Source: Pseudomonas fluorescens (GTDB lineage Bacteria; Pseudomonadota; Gammaproteobacteria; Pseudomonadales; Pseudomonadaceae). Taken from it: a stretch of DNA of 64,000 bases. Under the pieces are notes generated by a model, which searched no databases, was not told the origin of the DNA, and was given only the letters and a program-made list of their open reading frames with translations. The position numbers and the translations under genes were made by a program. Positions 50,468 to 59,857 of the stretch are shown piece after piece (position 1 is the stretch's first letter; each line of letters starts with the position of its first letter). The stretch lies in assembly GCF_902497775.2 (NCBI RefSeq), contig NZ_OZ024668.1:3766326-3830325 (forward strand). Reading direction: 5' to 3'.

Positions 50468-51232
50468 TTACTTCAAGCTGCCCGAGAGGAACTGCTGCAG
50501 ACGCTCCGACTGCGGGTTGACCAGCACTTCGCGCGGGTTGCCGCTCTCTTCCACCAGGCCCTTGTGCAGGAACACCAGCTGGTTCGACACCTCGCGGGCA
50601 AAGCCCATTTCGTGGGTGACCACGACCATGGTCCGGCCTTCCTGGGCCAGCGACTGCATGACCTTGAGCACGTCACCGACCAGCTCGGGGTCGAGCGCCG
50701 AAGTCGGCTCGTCGAACAGCATCACTTCCGGCTCCATGGCCAGCGCCCGGGCAATCGCCACGCGCTGCTGCTCACCACCGGACATATGCCCAGGATAGGC
50801 GTCCTTGCGGTGGGAAACACCGACTTTGGCCAAGTAGTGCTCGGCTTTTTCCAGGGCGTCTTTTTTCGACATGCCCAGTACATGCACCGGCGCTTCGATG
50901 ATGTTTTCCAGCGCGGTCATGTGCGACCACAGATTGAAGTGCTGGAACACCATCGACAGGCGCGAACGCATGCGCTGCAGCTGCTTGGGATCGGCAGCCT
51001 TGAGCGCGCCGTCCTTGTTGGCCACAAGCTTGAGCTCTTCGTTGTTAAGCAGGATCTTGCCCGCATGCGGCTGTTCGAGCAGGTTGATGCAGCGCAGGAA
51101 CGTACTTTTGCCCGAACCGCTGGAGCCGATGATGCTGATCACGTCGCCTGCCTTGGCCGCCAGGGACACGCCCTTGAGCACTTCGTGACTGCCGTAGCGT
51201 TTATGCAGATCTTGGACTTCGAGTTTGTACAT
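50468..51232 (-). CDS. aotP: Arginine/ornithine ABC transporter ATPase AotP
   Basis: A 254-residue ATPase of the polar amino acid uptake family. Walker A IIGSSGSGKSTFLRCINLLE, signature MSGGEQQRVAIARALAM, Walker B VMLFDEPTSALDPELV and the switch histidine VVVTHEMGFA are intact. ATG 51232 gives MYKLEVQDLHKRYG. In P. aeruginosa an aotO gene lies between aotM and aotP; here only 66 bases separate them. Confidence 0.95.
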   Translation of the reverse strand: MYKLEVQDLHKRYGSHEVLKGVSLAAKAGDVISIIGSSGSGKSTFLRCINLLEQPHAGKILLNNEELKLVANKDGALKAADPKQLQRMRSRLSMVFQHFNLWSHMTALENIIEAPVHVLGMSKKDALEKAEHYLAKVGVSHRKDAYPGHMSGGEQQRVAIARALAMEPEVMLFDEPTSALDPELVGDVLKVMQSLAQEGRTMVVVTHEMGFAREVSNQLVFLHKGLVEESGNPREVLVNPQSERLQQFLSGSLK

Positions 51233-51298
51233 GCTGTCGATTCTCACAAAGCAGTCAGTCTTGAGCTAACGCTCAGGGCGAAAAAGTGGGCGCAGGCC

Positions 51299-51997
51299 TC
51301 AGTGCTTGCGCGGCGCCAGGTAGCCGAGCCAGCGGCGCTCAGCCAGCTTGAACAGGCGCACCAGAATGAAGGTCAGGCACAGGTAGAACACGCCGGCCGT
51401 GATATAGGCCTCGAACGGCAGGTAGTACTGGGCGTTGACCGTGCGCGCCGCACCGGTGATGTCGATCAGGGTCACGATCGACGCCAGGCTGGTGGTCTGC
51501 AGCATCATGATCACTTCGTTGCTGTATTGCGGCAGCGCCCGGCGCAAAGCCGATGGCAAGAGGATGCGGCGGTACATCTTGACCCGCGACATGCCCATGG
51601 CCTTGGCCGCCTCGATCTCACCGTGCGGTGTGGCCTTGAGGCTGCCGGCGATGATTTCGGCGGTGTAGGCACTGGTGTTGATGGCAAAGGCCAGGCAGGC
51701 ACAGAAAGTCGCACTGGACAGCCACGGCCAGAGGAAGCTCTCGCGCACCGCTTCGAACTGGGCCAGGCCGTAGTAGATCAAAAACAGCTGCACCAGCATC
51801 GGCGTGCCGCGGATCACGTAGGTGTAGAGCCAGGCGCTCATGTTCACCAGCGGCTGCTTGGACACCCGCATCAGCCCTAGCGGGATCGCCGCCAGTAAAC
51901 CGAACAGCAGCGACAGCGCCAGCAGCTTGAGGGTAGTCAGCAGGCCGTTCAGGTACAGCGGCAGCGCTTCCCAGATGACGTTGTAGTCGAAAATCAT
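51299..51997 (-). CDS. aotM: Arginine/ornithine ABC transporter permease AotM
   Basis: A 232-residue HisMQ-type permease with five hydrophobic segments. The coupling motif EIEAAKAMGMSRVKMYRRIL-type EAA loop (EAAKAMGMSRVKMYRRI) is present and the N terminus reads MIFDYNVIWEALPLYLNGLL. Its ATG overlaps the aotQ stop by four bases, so translation of the two permeases is coupled. Confidence 0.94.
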   Translation of the reverse strand: MIFDYNVIWEALPLYLNGLLTTLKLLALSLLFGLLAAIPLGLMRVSKQPLVNMSAWLYTYVIRGTPMLVQLFLIYYGLAQFEAVRESFLWPWLSSATFCACLAFAINTSAYTAEIIAGSLKATPHGEIEAAKAMGMSRVKMYRRILLPSALRRALPQYSNEVIMMLQTTSLASIVTLIDITGAARTVNAQYYLPFEAYITAGVFYLCLTFILVRLFKLAERRWLGYLAPRKH

Positions 51998-52683
51998 AGA
52001 TCAGCCGCCTTTACGCCAACCGAGTAGCGCTTCTCGAGGTAACGCAGGGCCAGCAGCGAAACACTGGTAATCACCAGGTACAGCGCCGCTACCGCCAGGA
52101 AGAAGGTGAAGGGCTCGCGGGTGGCATCGGCCGCCTGCTTGGCCTTGAACATCATGTCCTGCAGGCCGACCACCGAAATCAGTGCGGTTGCCTTGGTCAG
52201 GACCAGCCAGTTGTTGGTGAAGCCAGGAATCGCCAGGCGAATCATCTGCGGCACCAGCACCCGGAAGAAAATCTGCAGATTGCTCATGCCATAGGCCATG
52301 CCGGCTTCGGCCTGCCCCTTGGGAATGGCCATGAACGCGCCGCGGAAGGTTTCCGACAGGTAGGCACCAAAGATGAAGCCCAGGGTGCCGATACCCGCCA
52401 TCAGCGGATTGAGGTCGATGTAGTCGTCAAAGCCGAGCAGCGGCGCGACGCGATTGAGCAGATCCTGGCCGCCGTAGAAAATCAGCAGGATCAGTACCAG
52501 ATCGGGAATCCCGCGGATCACGGTGGAATACAGATCGCCGAGCCAGGCCAGCCAGCGCACTGGCGACAAACGCAGCGCCACACCGATCAGACCGAGCACG
52601 ATGGCCAGGGCCATGGACGACAAGGCGAGCTGTAGCGTCAGCCACGCTCCGTCGAGGATGACTGCCCCGTAGCCTTTCAACAT
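51994..52683 (-). CDS. aotQ: Arginine/ornithine ABC transporter permease AotQ
   Basis: A 229-residue HisQ-type permease (MLKGYGAVILDGAWLTLQLA, with EAA loop AEAGMAYGMSNLQIFFRVLV). It partners AotM to form the membrane channel. ATG 52683 has GAGG at a good distance; the frame extends 13 codons upstream. It lies 90 bases behind aotJ. Confidence 0.94.
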   Translation of the reverse strand: MLKGYGAVILDGAWLTLQLALSSMALAIVLGLIGVALRLSPVRWLAWLGDLYSTVIRGIPDLVLILLIFYGGQDLLNRVAPLLGFDDYIDLNPLMAGIGTLGFIFGAYLSETFRGAFMAIPKGQAEAGMAYGMSNLQIFFRVLVPQMIRLAIPGFTNNWLVLTKATALISVVGLQDMMFKAKQAADATREPFTFFLAVAALYLVITSVSLLALRYLEKRYSVGVKAADL

Positions 52684-52773
52684 GATGAGGTCCTCGACCT
52701 TAGGGATGAAAAAATGGTGCAAACCTCAGAGCCTCTGCTGCTTGCACCATTGAACAGGTGAAACGTCGACGAT

Positions 52774-53559
52774 TTACTTGGCTTCAGGGCCGTAGATGTC
52801 GAAGTTGAAGTACTTGTCCTGAATCTGCTTGTACTTGCCGTTGGCACGGATGGCCGCGATGGCAGCGTTAATGCGATCCAGGTTGGCCTTGTCGCCTTTG
52901 CGCACGGCAATGCCGATGCCGTCACCGAAGTATTTGGCGTCGGTGAACGATGGGCCAACGAAGGCGAAGCCTTTACCGGCGTCAGTCTTCAGGAAACCGT
53001 CTTCCAACAGCGTAGCATCGGCGACGGTGCCATCCAGGCGGCCAGCGGCGACGTCCAGGTAGATTTCATTCTGGGTGCCGTAAGGAACGATGGTGGCGCC
53101 TTGCGCACCCAGCACTTCCTTGGCGAAGCGGTCGTGGATCGAGCCACGCTGCACGCCGATCTTCTTGCCCTTCAGTTCAGTCAGGCCTTCGCTGACGGCA
53201 GTGCCTTCCTTCATCACCAGGCGCGCTGGAGTCAGGTAGTACTTGCCGGTGAAGTCCACGGACTTCTTGCGATCGTCGGTGATCGACATGGACGACAGGA
53301 TGGCGTCGATCTTGCGCACTTTCAGTGCCGGGATCAGGCCGTCGAACTCTTGCTCGACCCAGGTGCACTTGACCTTCATCTCTTCGCACAGGGCGTTGCC
53401 GATGTCGTAGTCAAAGCCGACGATGCTGCCGTCCGGCGCCTTCGATGCAAACGGTGGGTAGGCGGCCTCGATCCCGATTTTCAACGGTTTCTCATCAGCC
53501 AGCGCTGCCAGGGAAAACACGGACAGCGCCAAGGCGCCAAGCAGTGCGAGTTTCTTCAT
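52774..53559 (-). CDS. aotJ: Arginine/ornithine-binding periplasmic protein AotJ
   Basis: A 261-residue lysine-arginine-ornithine-type binding protein. The signal peptide is [21 protein letters not shown]; the mature protein follows the family pattern ([66 protein letters not shown]). ATG 53559 has GGAG upstream. First gene of aotJQMP-argR; an ArgR-type half-site lies upstream. Confidence 0.95.
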   Translation of the reverse strand: MKKLALLGALALSVFSLAALADEKPLKIGIEAAYPPFASKAPDGSIVGFDYDIGNALCEEMKVKCTWVEQEFDGLIPALKVRKIDAILSSMSITDDRKKSVDFTGKYYLTPARLVMKEGTAVSEGLTELKGKKIGVQRGSIHDRFAKEVLGAQGATIVPYGTQNEIYLDVAAGRLDGTVADATLLEDGFLKTDAGKGFAFVGPSFTDAKYFGDGIGIAVRKGDKANLDRINAAIAAIRANGKYKQIQDKYFNFDIYGPEAK

Positions 53560-53994
53560 CTGGAACTCCATCGGTAAAGGGCAATACAAGGCAGGGTTGA
53601 GGAGACTGCCCGATATGCGAATGGGTACAACGCGAGCTGCGCAGGGTCGGCATTGATGCAGACGCGACGAGCGAGTGATCGGCATTTTAACGACAGCTCC
53701 GAAGCCGATATTTCTTCAATGCGACAACTAGTTACAGAAGCGCAGGAACGCGGGGCCGGAGATATTGACAGCTTTCGCGGAATATGCAAAAGCAAAAGAC
53801 AAATAACCAATCAATGAAGCAATAAGCGGGCCTATTATTGGCAAAGCCTTCTAATCCGGCAAGCGTAGCGTTTCAGCAGGTTAAAATGGACGGCTGAAAC
53901 GCCCTGAAAACACACAGCGACGTTTCGCAATGCCCCGCTTTTGTGCGAAAGCGGTGACAGAAGGGTTACCGATGATTGTCGAAGTAACAGAATG
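53560..53994. other. Upstream region of the aot operon
   Basis: About 430 bases with no supported ORF; the open frame upstream of aotJ is a continuation without a start signal. It is relatively A+T-rich from 53770 to 53990 and presumably holds the aot promoter. The only recognisable element is the ArgR-type half-site at 53710-53726. Confidence 0.5.
53710..53726 (-). promoter_or_regulatory. ArgR-type half-site before aotJ
   Basis: On the minus strand TGTCGC-N8-AAT matches the ArgR half-site consensus TGTCGC-N8-AAA at all but the last base. A weaker TGTCGT lies 30 bases downstream at 53690-53695. The site is about 150 bases before the aotJ start. Confidence 0.55.
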
Positions 53995-54032
53995 CACAAA
54001 GCCCCGCCAGAGCAACCCGGCGGGGCTTTGTG
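53995..54032. terminator. Hairpin terminator between acs and aot
   Basis: A 14-bp perfect stem, CACAAAGCCCCGCC with GGCGGGGCTTTGTG, around a 10-base loop. It lies past the end of the acetyl-CoA synthetase gene; T runs on either side are short. Confidence 0.65.
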
Positions 54033-54048
54033 TGGACGCGATCGCTGC

Positions 54049-54072
54049 GTAGGAGCGGGCTTGCCCCGCGAT
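54049..54072. repeat. Single REP unit
   Basis: The unit GTAGGAGCGGGCTTGCCCCG and its continuation CGAT lie directly after the acetyl-CoA synthetase stop codon and share their core with the other REP units in this window. Confidence 0.85.
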
Positions 54073-54076
54073 GCTT

Positions 54077-56038
54077 TTAAGCCGAAGCCTTGCTCATGTC
54101 CTTGTGGGTGTCGATCAGGTGCTGCACCACACCCGGATCCGCCAGGGTCGAGATATCACCCAGGCCGTCGTACTCGGCCGTGGCGATCTTGCGCAGGATG
54201 CGGCGCATGATCTTGCCCGAGCGGGTTTTCGGTAAGCCCGGTGCCCACTGGATGACATCCGGCGAGGCAATCGGACCTATCTCCTTGCGCACCCAGTTCT
54301 TCAGCTCCAGGCGCAGTTGCTCGGTGGGCTCGACGCCGCCATTGAGGGTGACGTAGACATAGATGCCCTGCCCCTTGATGTCGTGCGGCACGCCAACCAC
54401 TGCGGCCTCGGCGACTTTCGGGTGGGCGACCATGGCGCTTTCGATTTCGGCGGTGCCCATGCGGTGGCCCGAGACATTGAGCACGTCGTCGACGCGGCCG
54501 GTGATCCAGTAGTAGCCATCTTCGTCGCGACGGGCACCGTCACCGGTGAAGTACATGCCACGAAAGGTCTTGAAGTAGGTGTCGACGAAGCGGTCATGAT
54601 CACCATACAGCGAACGCGACTGGCCCGGCCAGGAGTCGAGGATCACCAGGTTGCCTTCGGCAGCGCCTTCGATCAGGTTGCCGAGGTTATCCACCAGTGC
54701 CGGCACCACGCCAAAGAACGGACGGGTCGCCGAGCCCGGCTTGAGCGCGGTAGCCCCTGGCAGCGGGCTGATCAGCACGCCACCGGTTTCGGTCTGCCAC
54801 CAGGTGTCGACGATTGGGCAACGCTCCTTGCCGACGGTGTGGTAGTACCAGTTCCAGGCTTCCGGGTTGATCGGCTCACCCACCGACCCCAACAGGCGCA
54901 GGCTGGAGCCATCGGCACCGGCCACGGCGGCCTGACCCTCGGCCATCATGGCGCGGATGGCGGTAGGCGCGGTGTAGAGAATGTTGACCTTGTGCTTGTC
55001 GATGATCTTCGACACACGGGTAATGTCCGGATAGTTCGGCACGCCTTCGAACAGCACGGTAGTCGCGCCGTTGGCCAGCGGGCCGTAGACGATATAGCTG
55101 TGGCCGGTGACCCAGCCAACGTCGGCAGTGCACCAGTAGACTTCGCCCGGACGGTAGTCGAACACCCTCTCGTGGGTCAGCGCGGCGTAGACCATGTACC
55201 CACCGGTGGTGTGCAGCACGCCCTTGGGCTTGCCGGTGGAACCGGAGGTATAAAGGATGAACAGCGCCTCTTCAGCGCCCATTTCCTTCGGCGCGCAGTG
55301 GCTGGAAGCAACCTTCATCAGGTCTTCGTACCAGATGTCGCGGTGCTGGTGCCAGGCGATGTCGCCACCGGTGCGCTTGCAGACGATGATCTTCTGCACG
55401 CTGCTGGTTTCCGGGTTAGTCAGGGCCAGGTCGACGTTGGCTTTGAGCGCTGTGCGGCGGCCACCACGCAGGCCTTCGTCGGCGGTGATGACGATTTTCG
55501 ACTTGCAGTCGATGATACGCCCGGCCAATGCCTCGGGCGAGAAGCCGCCGAATACCACCGAGTGAATCGCACCGATACGGGCGCAGGCCAGCATGGCGAC
55601 CACGGCTTCGGGGATCATCGGCATATAGATGGTGACCACGTCACCACGGTGCACATCCTGGCCACGCAAGGCGTTGGCGAACTTGCACACTTGCTCGTGC
55701 AGTTCACGGTAGGTGATGTTGCGGTGCTCGGAAGGGTCATCGCCTTCCCAGATGATCGCAATTTGATCACCGCGCTCGGCCAGATGACGGTCCAGGCAGT
55801 TGTAGGAAACGTTCAGAGTGCCGTCAGCAAACCATTTGATATCGACATGGTGGTCGTCGAAGGAGGTCTGCTTGACCTTGGTGAAAGGCTTGATCCAGTC
55901 GAGGCGCTGAGCCTGCTCGCGCCAGAAGCCGTCCGGGTTGATCACCGACTGCTGGTACATGGCCTTGTAGGTCGCCTCGTCGGTCAACGTGTTGGCCGCA
56001 ACCTCGGGACGAACGGGATACAGGGGAGCCGCACTCAT
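54077..56038 (-). CDS. acsA: Acetyl-CoA synthetase
   Basis: A 653-residue AMP-forming ligase that activates acetate. Motifs present are the phosphate loop [49 protein letters not shown] and the C-terminal acetylation site [14 protein letters not shown], whose lysine is the usual target of Pat-type acetyltransferases. Length and motifs match Acs exactly. A perfect AANAANAA motif lies 23-30 bases before its ATG. The gene stands alone. Confidence 0.96.
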   Translation of the reverse strand: MSAAPLYPVRPEVAANTLTDEATYKAMYQQSVINPDGFWREQAQRLDWIKPFTKVKQTSFDDHHVDIKWFADGTLNVSYNCLDRHLAERGDQIAIIWEGDDPSEHRNITYRELHEQVCKFANALRGQDVHRGDVVTIYMPMIPEAVVAMLACARIGAIHSVVFGGFSPEALAGRIIDCKSKIVITADEGLRGGRRTALKANVDLALTNPETSSVQKIIVCKRTGGDIAWHQHRDIWYEDLMKVASSHCAPKEMGAEEALFILYTSGSTGKPKGVLHTTGGYMVYAALTHERVFDYRPGEVYWCTADVGWVTGHSYIVYGPLANGATTVLFEGVPNYPDITRVSKIIDKHKVNILYTAPTAIRAMMAEGQAAVAGADGSSLRLLGSVGEPINPEAWNWYYHTVGKERCPIVDTWWQTETGGVLISPLPGATALKPGSATRPFFGVVPALVDNLGNLIEGAAEGNLVILDSWPGQSRSLYGDHDRFVDTYFKTFRGMYFTGDGARRDEDGYYWITGRVDDVLNVSGHRMGTAEIESAMVAHPKVAEAAVVGVPHDIKGQGIYVYVTLNGGVEPTEQLRLELKNWVRKEIGPIASPDVIQWAPGLPKTRSGKIMRRILRKIATAEYDGLGDISTLADPGVVQHLIDTHKDMSKASA

Positions 56039-56436
56039 CTTTGTTACCTCGGTGTAATAGTTGTTTTTGTATGACCTCGTTGTAACTGTACCAGACTGCG
56101 CCGGCCATTCGACGTTGGTAGTAACGCCCTCGTCTTTTCTCCCTGCGCCAGGCAGCGAAGGCTCAAGGCCGGGCCTGCGCGGCGAAAAAATAAAAAATAG
56201 CGGTAGCCTGGCAGGGGATTGTTACAGTTTCTGCCAACAGTGTTTATCAAAACCGTGGCTGTTTAAGCACAGGCCACACTCCTAGAATTCACCTCGCCAG
56301 CAACGGCACCACGATTAACTTTCTTGTAGCCCCCCACGAAGGGAAGTTAATCGGCAAATAATCGTGATAGTTGATCCTGTTGTACACGCGGCGCCACAAG
56401 CGCTGCGTGCCCCCTTACGACCTTAGACAGGTAAAA
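56039..56436. other. Divergent promoter region between acs and the DUF2790-like gene
   Basis: About 400 bases with no supported ORF. It should hold the acs promoter and the promoter of the small exported protein gene. An A+T-rich stretch lies at 56180-56350; no sigma-54 element or clear operator was found. Confidence 0.5.
56061..56068 (-). promoter_or_regulatory. Hfq/Crc-type CA motif in the acs leader
   Basis: The minus strand reads AAAAACAA, a match to AANAANAA, 23-30 bases before the acs start codon and next to GAGG. Acetate use is under Crc control in pseudomonads. Confidence 0.55.
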
Positions 56437-56703
56437 ATGAAGATGAAAGCTTTACTGGTATTGGCACTGGGTAGTCTTTGCAGCGCGGCCATGGCCGACG
56501 AAGTTGCAAATGGCGGCGCCGAGCAGATTCCGGTTGAACAGTACAGTTACTCGCAGCACCTGGACATCGCCAAAGTCATTTCCATGAGCGAAGTCCCGAA
56601 TGTCTGCGAAGTGGTTCCGGCGCGCATGACCTACGAAGACTCCCAGGGCAAGCGCCACGTTCTCGAATACCGAGTGATGGGTAACGGTTGCTCGAACGGT
56701 TGA
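56437..56703 (+). CDS. Small exported protein of the DUF2790 type
   Basis: An 88-residue periplasmic protein with a clear signal peptide (MKMKALLVLALGSLCSAAMA). The mature part (YSYSQHLDIAKVISMSEVPN, CEVVPARMTYEDSQGKRH, YRVMGNGC) matches the DUF2790 pattern common in Pseudomonas, with two cysteines that may form a disulfide. The function is unknown. ATG 56437 is chosen because it opens the signal peptide; the 22 codons upstream have no such character. Confidence 0.82.
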   Translation: MKMKALLVLALGSLCSAAMADEVANGGAEQIPVEQYSYSQHLDIAKVISMSEVPNVCEVVPARMTYEDSQGKRHVLEYRVMGNGCSNG

Positions 56704-56721
56704 TCCAACGGGTTGATCGCC

Positions 56722-56758
56722 TGCAGCGCCTCGGTTGTCAATACACGAGGCGCGCTGC
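56722..56758. terminator. Stem-loop between the DUF2790-like gene and phhR
   Basis: GCAGCGCCTCG pairs imperfectly with CGAGGCGCGCTGC. There is no clear T run, so termination is uncertain. Confidence 0.4.
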
Positions 56759-56828
56759 ACGAATTGAAGTACACGCCTGCAACTAACAACCTGCCACTAT
56801 TCCCCATACTTTATTAACTGCGGATTAA

Positions 56829-58385
56829 TTAATCCGATTTACCAACGGCGTACTCACGCAACTTGTTGGCAATCGTGGTATGGGAAACACCCAGGCGTTT
56901 ACCCAGCGCCCGACTGCTGGGATATTCGTTCATCAAGCGTTCCAGTACGGCCTTCTCGAAACGCCCGACTATTTGCCCCAGATCGCCTTCAAGGGAAAAC
57001 TCCCCCAGGGGCTGCCGACCGCCGTAGTCCGGCAAGCGAATATGCTCGCTCTTGACCACCCCGCCATCGCACAGTGACACGGCCTGGAACAACACGTTCT
57101 CCAGTTGGCGGACGTTGCCCGGCCAGTGGTACTGGCTCAGGCGCTCCATGGCCGCCGGCGCAAGCTTGGGCAATGGGCAACCAATCTGCCGGCTGGCCTG
57201 ATCGAGAAAGTGCTCGACCAGTGGCGGCAAACCGTCCAGGCACTCGCGCAGTGGCGGGATGTGCAGCGACAGCACGTTGAGGCGATGGTAGAGGTCCTGG
57301 CGGAACTCGCCGCGCGCGCACAGCTCGGACAGATCGACCTGGGTCGCGCAGATCACCCGCACATCCAGGTACACCTCTTCATCACTGCCTACCCGGCGAA
57401 AGCAACCGTCCTGCAGAAAGCGCAGCAGTTTCACCTGCAAGCGCGGGCTCATTTCACCGACGCCATCGAGAAACAGCGTGCCGCCGGCCGTCAGTTCCAG
57501 CAGCCCGAGCTTGCCCTCGGCCCGCGCGCCCTCGAATGCTCCCGGGCCGTAGCCGAACAATTCGGTCTCGGCCATGGATTCAGGCAAGCCGGCGCAATTG
57601 AGCGCCATCAGCGGCGCCTGGCCACGAGGGCTGGCCAGGTGACAGGCGCGCGCCAGCAGCTCTTTGCCAGTGCCGGTTTCGCCCTCGATCAGTAGCGGCG
57701 CATCCAGCGGCGCCATGCGCCGCGCCTCGCGCACCACCGCAGCCATGACCCGCGAGCTCTGGAAGATGCTGTCGAAACCGCGCAACTCCTGCTTGCGCAC
57801 GTTATAGATGCGCTCGCCAATGCGATCAGCGCGGTGCAGGGTCAGCACCGCGCCGGCCAGGGCCTCACTGTCGTCGTGCTCGGACTGCAACGGCGCGATA
57901 TCGGCAAGGAACACATCCCCCTTGACCTTGACCCGCAGGCCATTGATACGCGACTTGTTCGCCCGCACCAGTTCCGGCAGGTCGAAATCCTCGGCATAGC
58001 GCGACAGCGGAATGCCCGGCACCTCGTCGACCCGCACCCCGAGCAACTGCGCCGCAGCGCGGTTGGCAGCCACAATGGAGCCGCCCATGTCGATCGACAG
58101 TACCGGAAAATCCAGGGCGCCGAGCAAGGCATTGAGCTCCATGTGCCGACGCTCGCTGGGCATCAAGCCTACGCGCTTGACCCCAAAGACCCCGGCAATC
58201 GATTCGAATTTCGGCCGCAGGGCCTGGAACTGCAGGTTGATCAGGTTCGGGCAGTGCAGATAGATCGCATTGCCGTGTTCACCACCGACCTCACCACGGG
58301 CGACGTTGATGCCGTACTCCACCAACAGGTTGAGAATGTCGCGCAGGATGCCGATGCGGTTCTGGCAATGCACTTTAATACGCAT
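56829..58385 (-). CDS. phhR: TyrR-family activator of phenylalanine hydroxylase, PhhR
   Basis: A 518-residue regulator with an N-terminal ACT domain (RIKVHCQNRIGILRDILNLL), a PAS domain (LDFPVLSIDMGGSIVAANRA), an AAA+ domain with Walker A GETGTGKELLARACH, and a C-terminal helix-turn-helix (ALGKRLGVSHTTIANKLREY). The sigma-54 contact loop reads GAFEGA rather than GAFTGA, as in E. coli TyrR, meaning it acts with sigma-70. It is divergent from phhA, with two TyrR-type boxes between. Confidence 0.95.
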   Translation of the reverse strand: MRIKVHCQNRIGILRDILNLLVEYGINVARGEVGGEHGNAIYLHCPNLINLQFQALRPKFESIAGVFGVKRVGLMPSERRHMELNALLGALDFPVLSIDMGGSIVAANRAAAQLLGVRVDEVPGIPLSRYAEDFDLPELVRANKSRINGLRVKVKGDVFLADIAPLQSEHDDSEALAGAVLTLHRADRIGERIYNVRKQELRGFDSIFQSSRVMAAVVREARRMAPLDAPLLIEGETGTGKELLARACHLASPRGQAPLMALNCAGLPESMAETELFGYGPGAFEGARAEGKLGLLELTAGGTLFLDGVGEMSPRLQVKLLRFLQDGCFRRVGSDEEVYLDVRVICATQVDLSELCARGEFRQDLYHRLNVLSLHIPPLRECLDGLPPLVEHFLDQASRQIGCPLPKLAPAAMERLSQYHWPGNVRQLENVLFQAVSLCDGGVVKSEHIRLPDYGGRQPLGEFSLEGDLGQIVGRFEKAVLERLMNEYPSSRALGKRLGVSHTTIANKLREYAVGKSD

Positions 58386-58456
58386 GAAATGTCCTACTAC
58401 TAGAAGGCGAGGTCTGCGGCACTACGGCCATTTTTCTGCAGCGACCGAAGAATAAT

Positions 58457-58547
58457 CGTAAAGATTATGTGACAGATAGCCAGGCTTTCAAGGGACAAAG
58501 TCCCCGTTTTTTCTGGATCACTACACTTTCGTAAAGTTATCGTTACA
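58457..58547. promoter_or_regulatory. Two PhhR/TyrR boxes between phhR and phhA
   Basis: CGTAAA-GATTAT-GTGACA (58457-58474) and CGTAAA-GTTATC-GTTACA (58530-58547) both resemble the TyrR box TGTAAA-N6-TTTACA. Their centres are 73 bases apart, about seven helical turns, which would place bound dimers on the same face. They lie between the divergent phhR and phhA genes. Confidence 0.65.
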
Positions 58548-58639
58548 AAACGCGAGTAAAATTCAAGGCAAACCCGCCAGCAGGACGCTGCAAACAGCCC
58601 GGTTGCGGGTTATCACTAGGGGCAATGGCTTAATCACAT

Positions 58640-58647
58640 AACAAGAA
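58640..58647 (+). promoter_or_regulatory. Hfq/Crc-type CA motif before phhA
   Basis: AACAAGAA matches AANAANAA, 23-30 bases before the phhA start and just before its AGGAGAG ribosome binding site. Confidence 0.55.
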
Positions 58648-58669
58648 CGGCCCTCAGCAGGAGAGCAGC

Positions 58670-59458
58670 ATGAAACAGACGCAATACGTGGCCCGCGAGC
58701 CCGATGCGCAGGGTTTTATCGACTACCCGCAACAGGAACACGCGGTGTGGAACACCCTGATTACCCGTCAACTGAAGGTGATCGAAGGCCGTGCGTGCCA
58801 GGAATACCTGGACGGCATCGAACAGCTGAACCTGCCGCATGACCGTATCCCGCAGCTCGGTGAAATCAACAAGGTGCTGGGCGCCACCACCGGCTGGCAA
58901 GTTGCCCGCGTACCTGCACTGATCCCCTTCCAGACCTTTTTCGAACTGCTGGCCAGCAAGCGCTTTCCGGTGGCGACCTTCATTCGTACCGAAGAAGAGC
59001 TCGATTACCTGCAAGAGCCGGACATTTTTCACGAGATCTTCGGCCACTGCCCGCTGCTGACCAACCCCTGGTTCGCCGAATTCACCCACACCTACGGCAA
59101 ACTCGGCCTGCAGGCCACCAAGGAAGAGCGCGTGTACCTCGCCCGCCTCTACTGGATGACCATCGAGTTCGGCCTGGTCGATACCCCGCAGGGTCGCAAG
59201 ATCTACGGTGGCGGCATCCTTTCTTCGCCGAAAGAGACCGTCTACAGCTTGTCGGATGAGCCCGAGCACCAGGCCTTCGATCCGCTGGAAGCCATGCGCA
59301 CGCCGTACCGCATCGATATCCTGCAACCGGTGTACTTTGCCCTGCCCAACCTCAAGCGCCTGTTCGACCTGGCCCACGAAGACATCATGGGCATGGTCCA
59401 CACGGCGATGAAAATGGGCCTGCACGCGCCAAAATTTCCACCCAAGGTCGCCGCCTGA
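58670..59458 (+). CDS. phhA: Phenylalanine 4-monooxygenase
   Basis: A 262-residue pterin- and iron-dependent hydroxylase converting phenylalanine to tyrosine. The iron ligands are H121 and H126 in FHEIFGHCPLL and E166 in YWMTIEFGLV, all intact. The short monomeric bacterial form lacks the mammalian regulatory domain. ATG 58670 follows AGGAGAG. phhB follows after 42 bases. Confidence 0.97.
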   Translation: MKQTQYVAREPDAQGFIDYPQQEHAVWNTLITRQLKVIEGRACQEYLDGIEQLNLPHDRIPQLGEINKVLGATTGWQVARVPALIPFQTFFELLASKRFPVATFIRTEEELDYLQEPDIFHEIFGHCPLLTNPWFAEFTHTYGKLGLQATKEERVYLARLYWMTIEFGLVDTPQGRKIYGGGILSSPKETVYSLSDEPEHQAFDPLEAMRTPYRIDILQPVYFALPNLKRLFDLAHEDIMGMVHTAMKMGLHAPKFPPKVAA

Positions 59459-59473
59459 GCGACCTTGCAAACC

Positions 59474-59481
59474 AATAACAA
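59474..59481 (+). promoter_or_regulatory. Hfq/Crc-type CA motif in the phhA-phhB gap
   Basis: AATAACAA matches AANAANAA and lies 20-27 bases before the phhB start codon. Confidence 0.5.
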
Positions 59482-59500
59482 ACCACTTGCGGAAAACCTT

Positions 59501-59857
59501 ATGAACGCCTTGAACCAAGCCCACTGCGAAGCCTGCCGTGCCGATGCGCCACAGGTCAGCGACGAAGAACTGCCGGTACTGATCAAGCAGATCCCGGATT
59601 GGAACATCGAAGTCCGTGACGGCATCATGCAGCTGGAAAAAGTCTTCCTGTTCAAGAATTTCAAGCACGCCCTGGCCTTCACCAATGCCGTTGGCGAAAT
59701 CTCCGAAGCCGAAGGTCATCACCCAGGCCTGCTGACCGAGTGGGGCAAGGTTACCGTGACCTGGTGGAGCCACTCGATCAAGGGCCTGCACCGTAACGAT
59801 TTCATCATGGCCGCGCGCACCGACGAGGTCGCCAGCACCGCCGAAGGTCGCAAGTAA
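59501..59857 (+). CDS. phhB: Pterin-4a-carbinolamine dehydratase PhhB
   Basis: A 118-residue enzyme that dehydrates 4a-hydroxytetrahydropterin so the PhhA cofactor can be recycled. The active-site block [19 protein letters not shown] and [20 protein letters not shown] match the family. ATG 59501 begins [17 protein letters not shown]; 12 upstream codons are open but unsupported. Its TAA overlaps the phhC ATG. Confidence 0.95.
   Translation: MNALNQAHCEACRADAPQVSDEELPVLIKQIPDWNIEVRDGIMQLEKVFLFKNFKHALAFTNAVGEISEAEGHHPGLLTEWGKVTVTWWSHSIKGLHRNDFIMAARTDEVASTAEGRK

Noticed and set aside
54317..56074. 585-codon frame antisense to acsA
   Set aside because: It is the codon mirror of acsA, with no recognisable domain or start signal.
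56722..56758. Small regulatory RNA (RsmZ/CrcZ-like) between the DUF2790-like gene and phhR
   Set aside because: Only one imperfect stem-loop is present, without repeated GGA or CA motifs, and there is too little space.
58500..58669. Sigma-54 promoter for phhA
   Set aside because: No GG-N10-GC element is present, and PhhR lacks the GAFTGA loop needed for sigma-54 contact.
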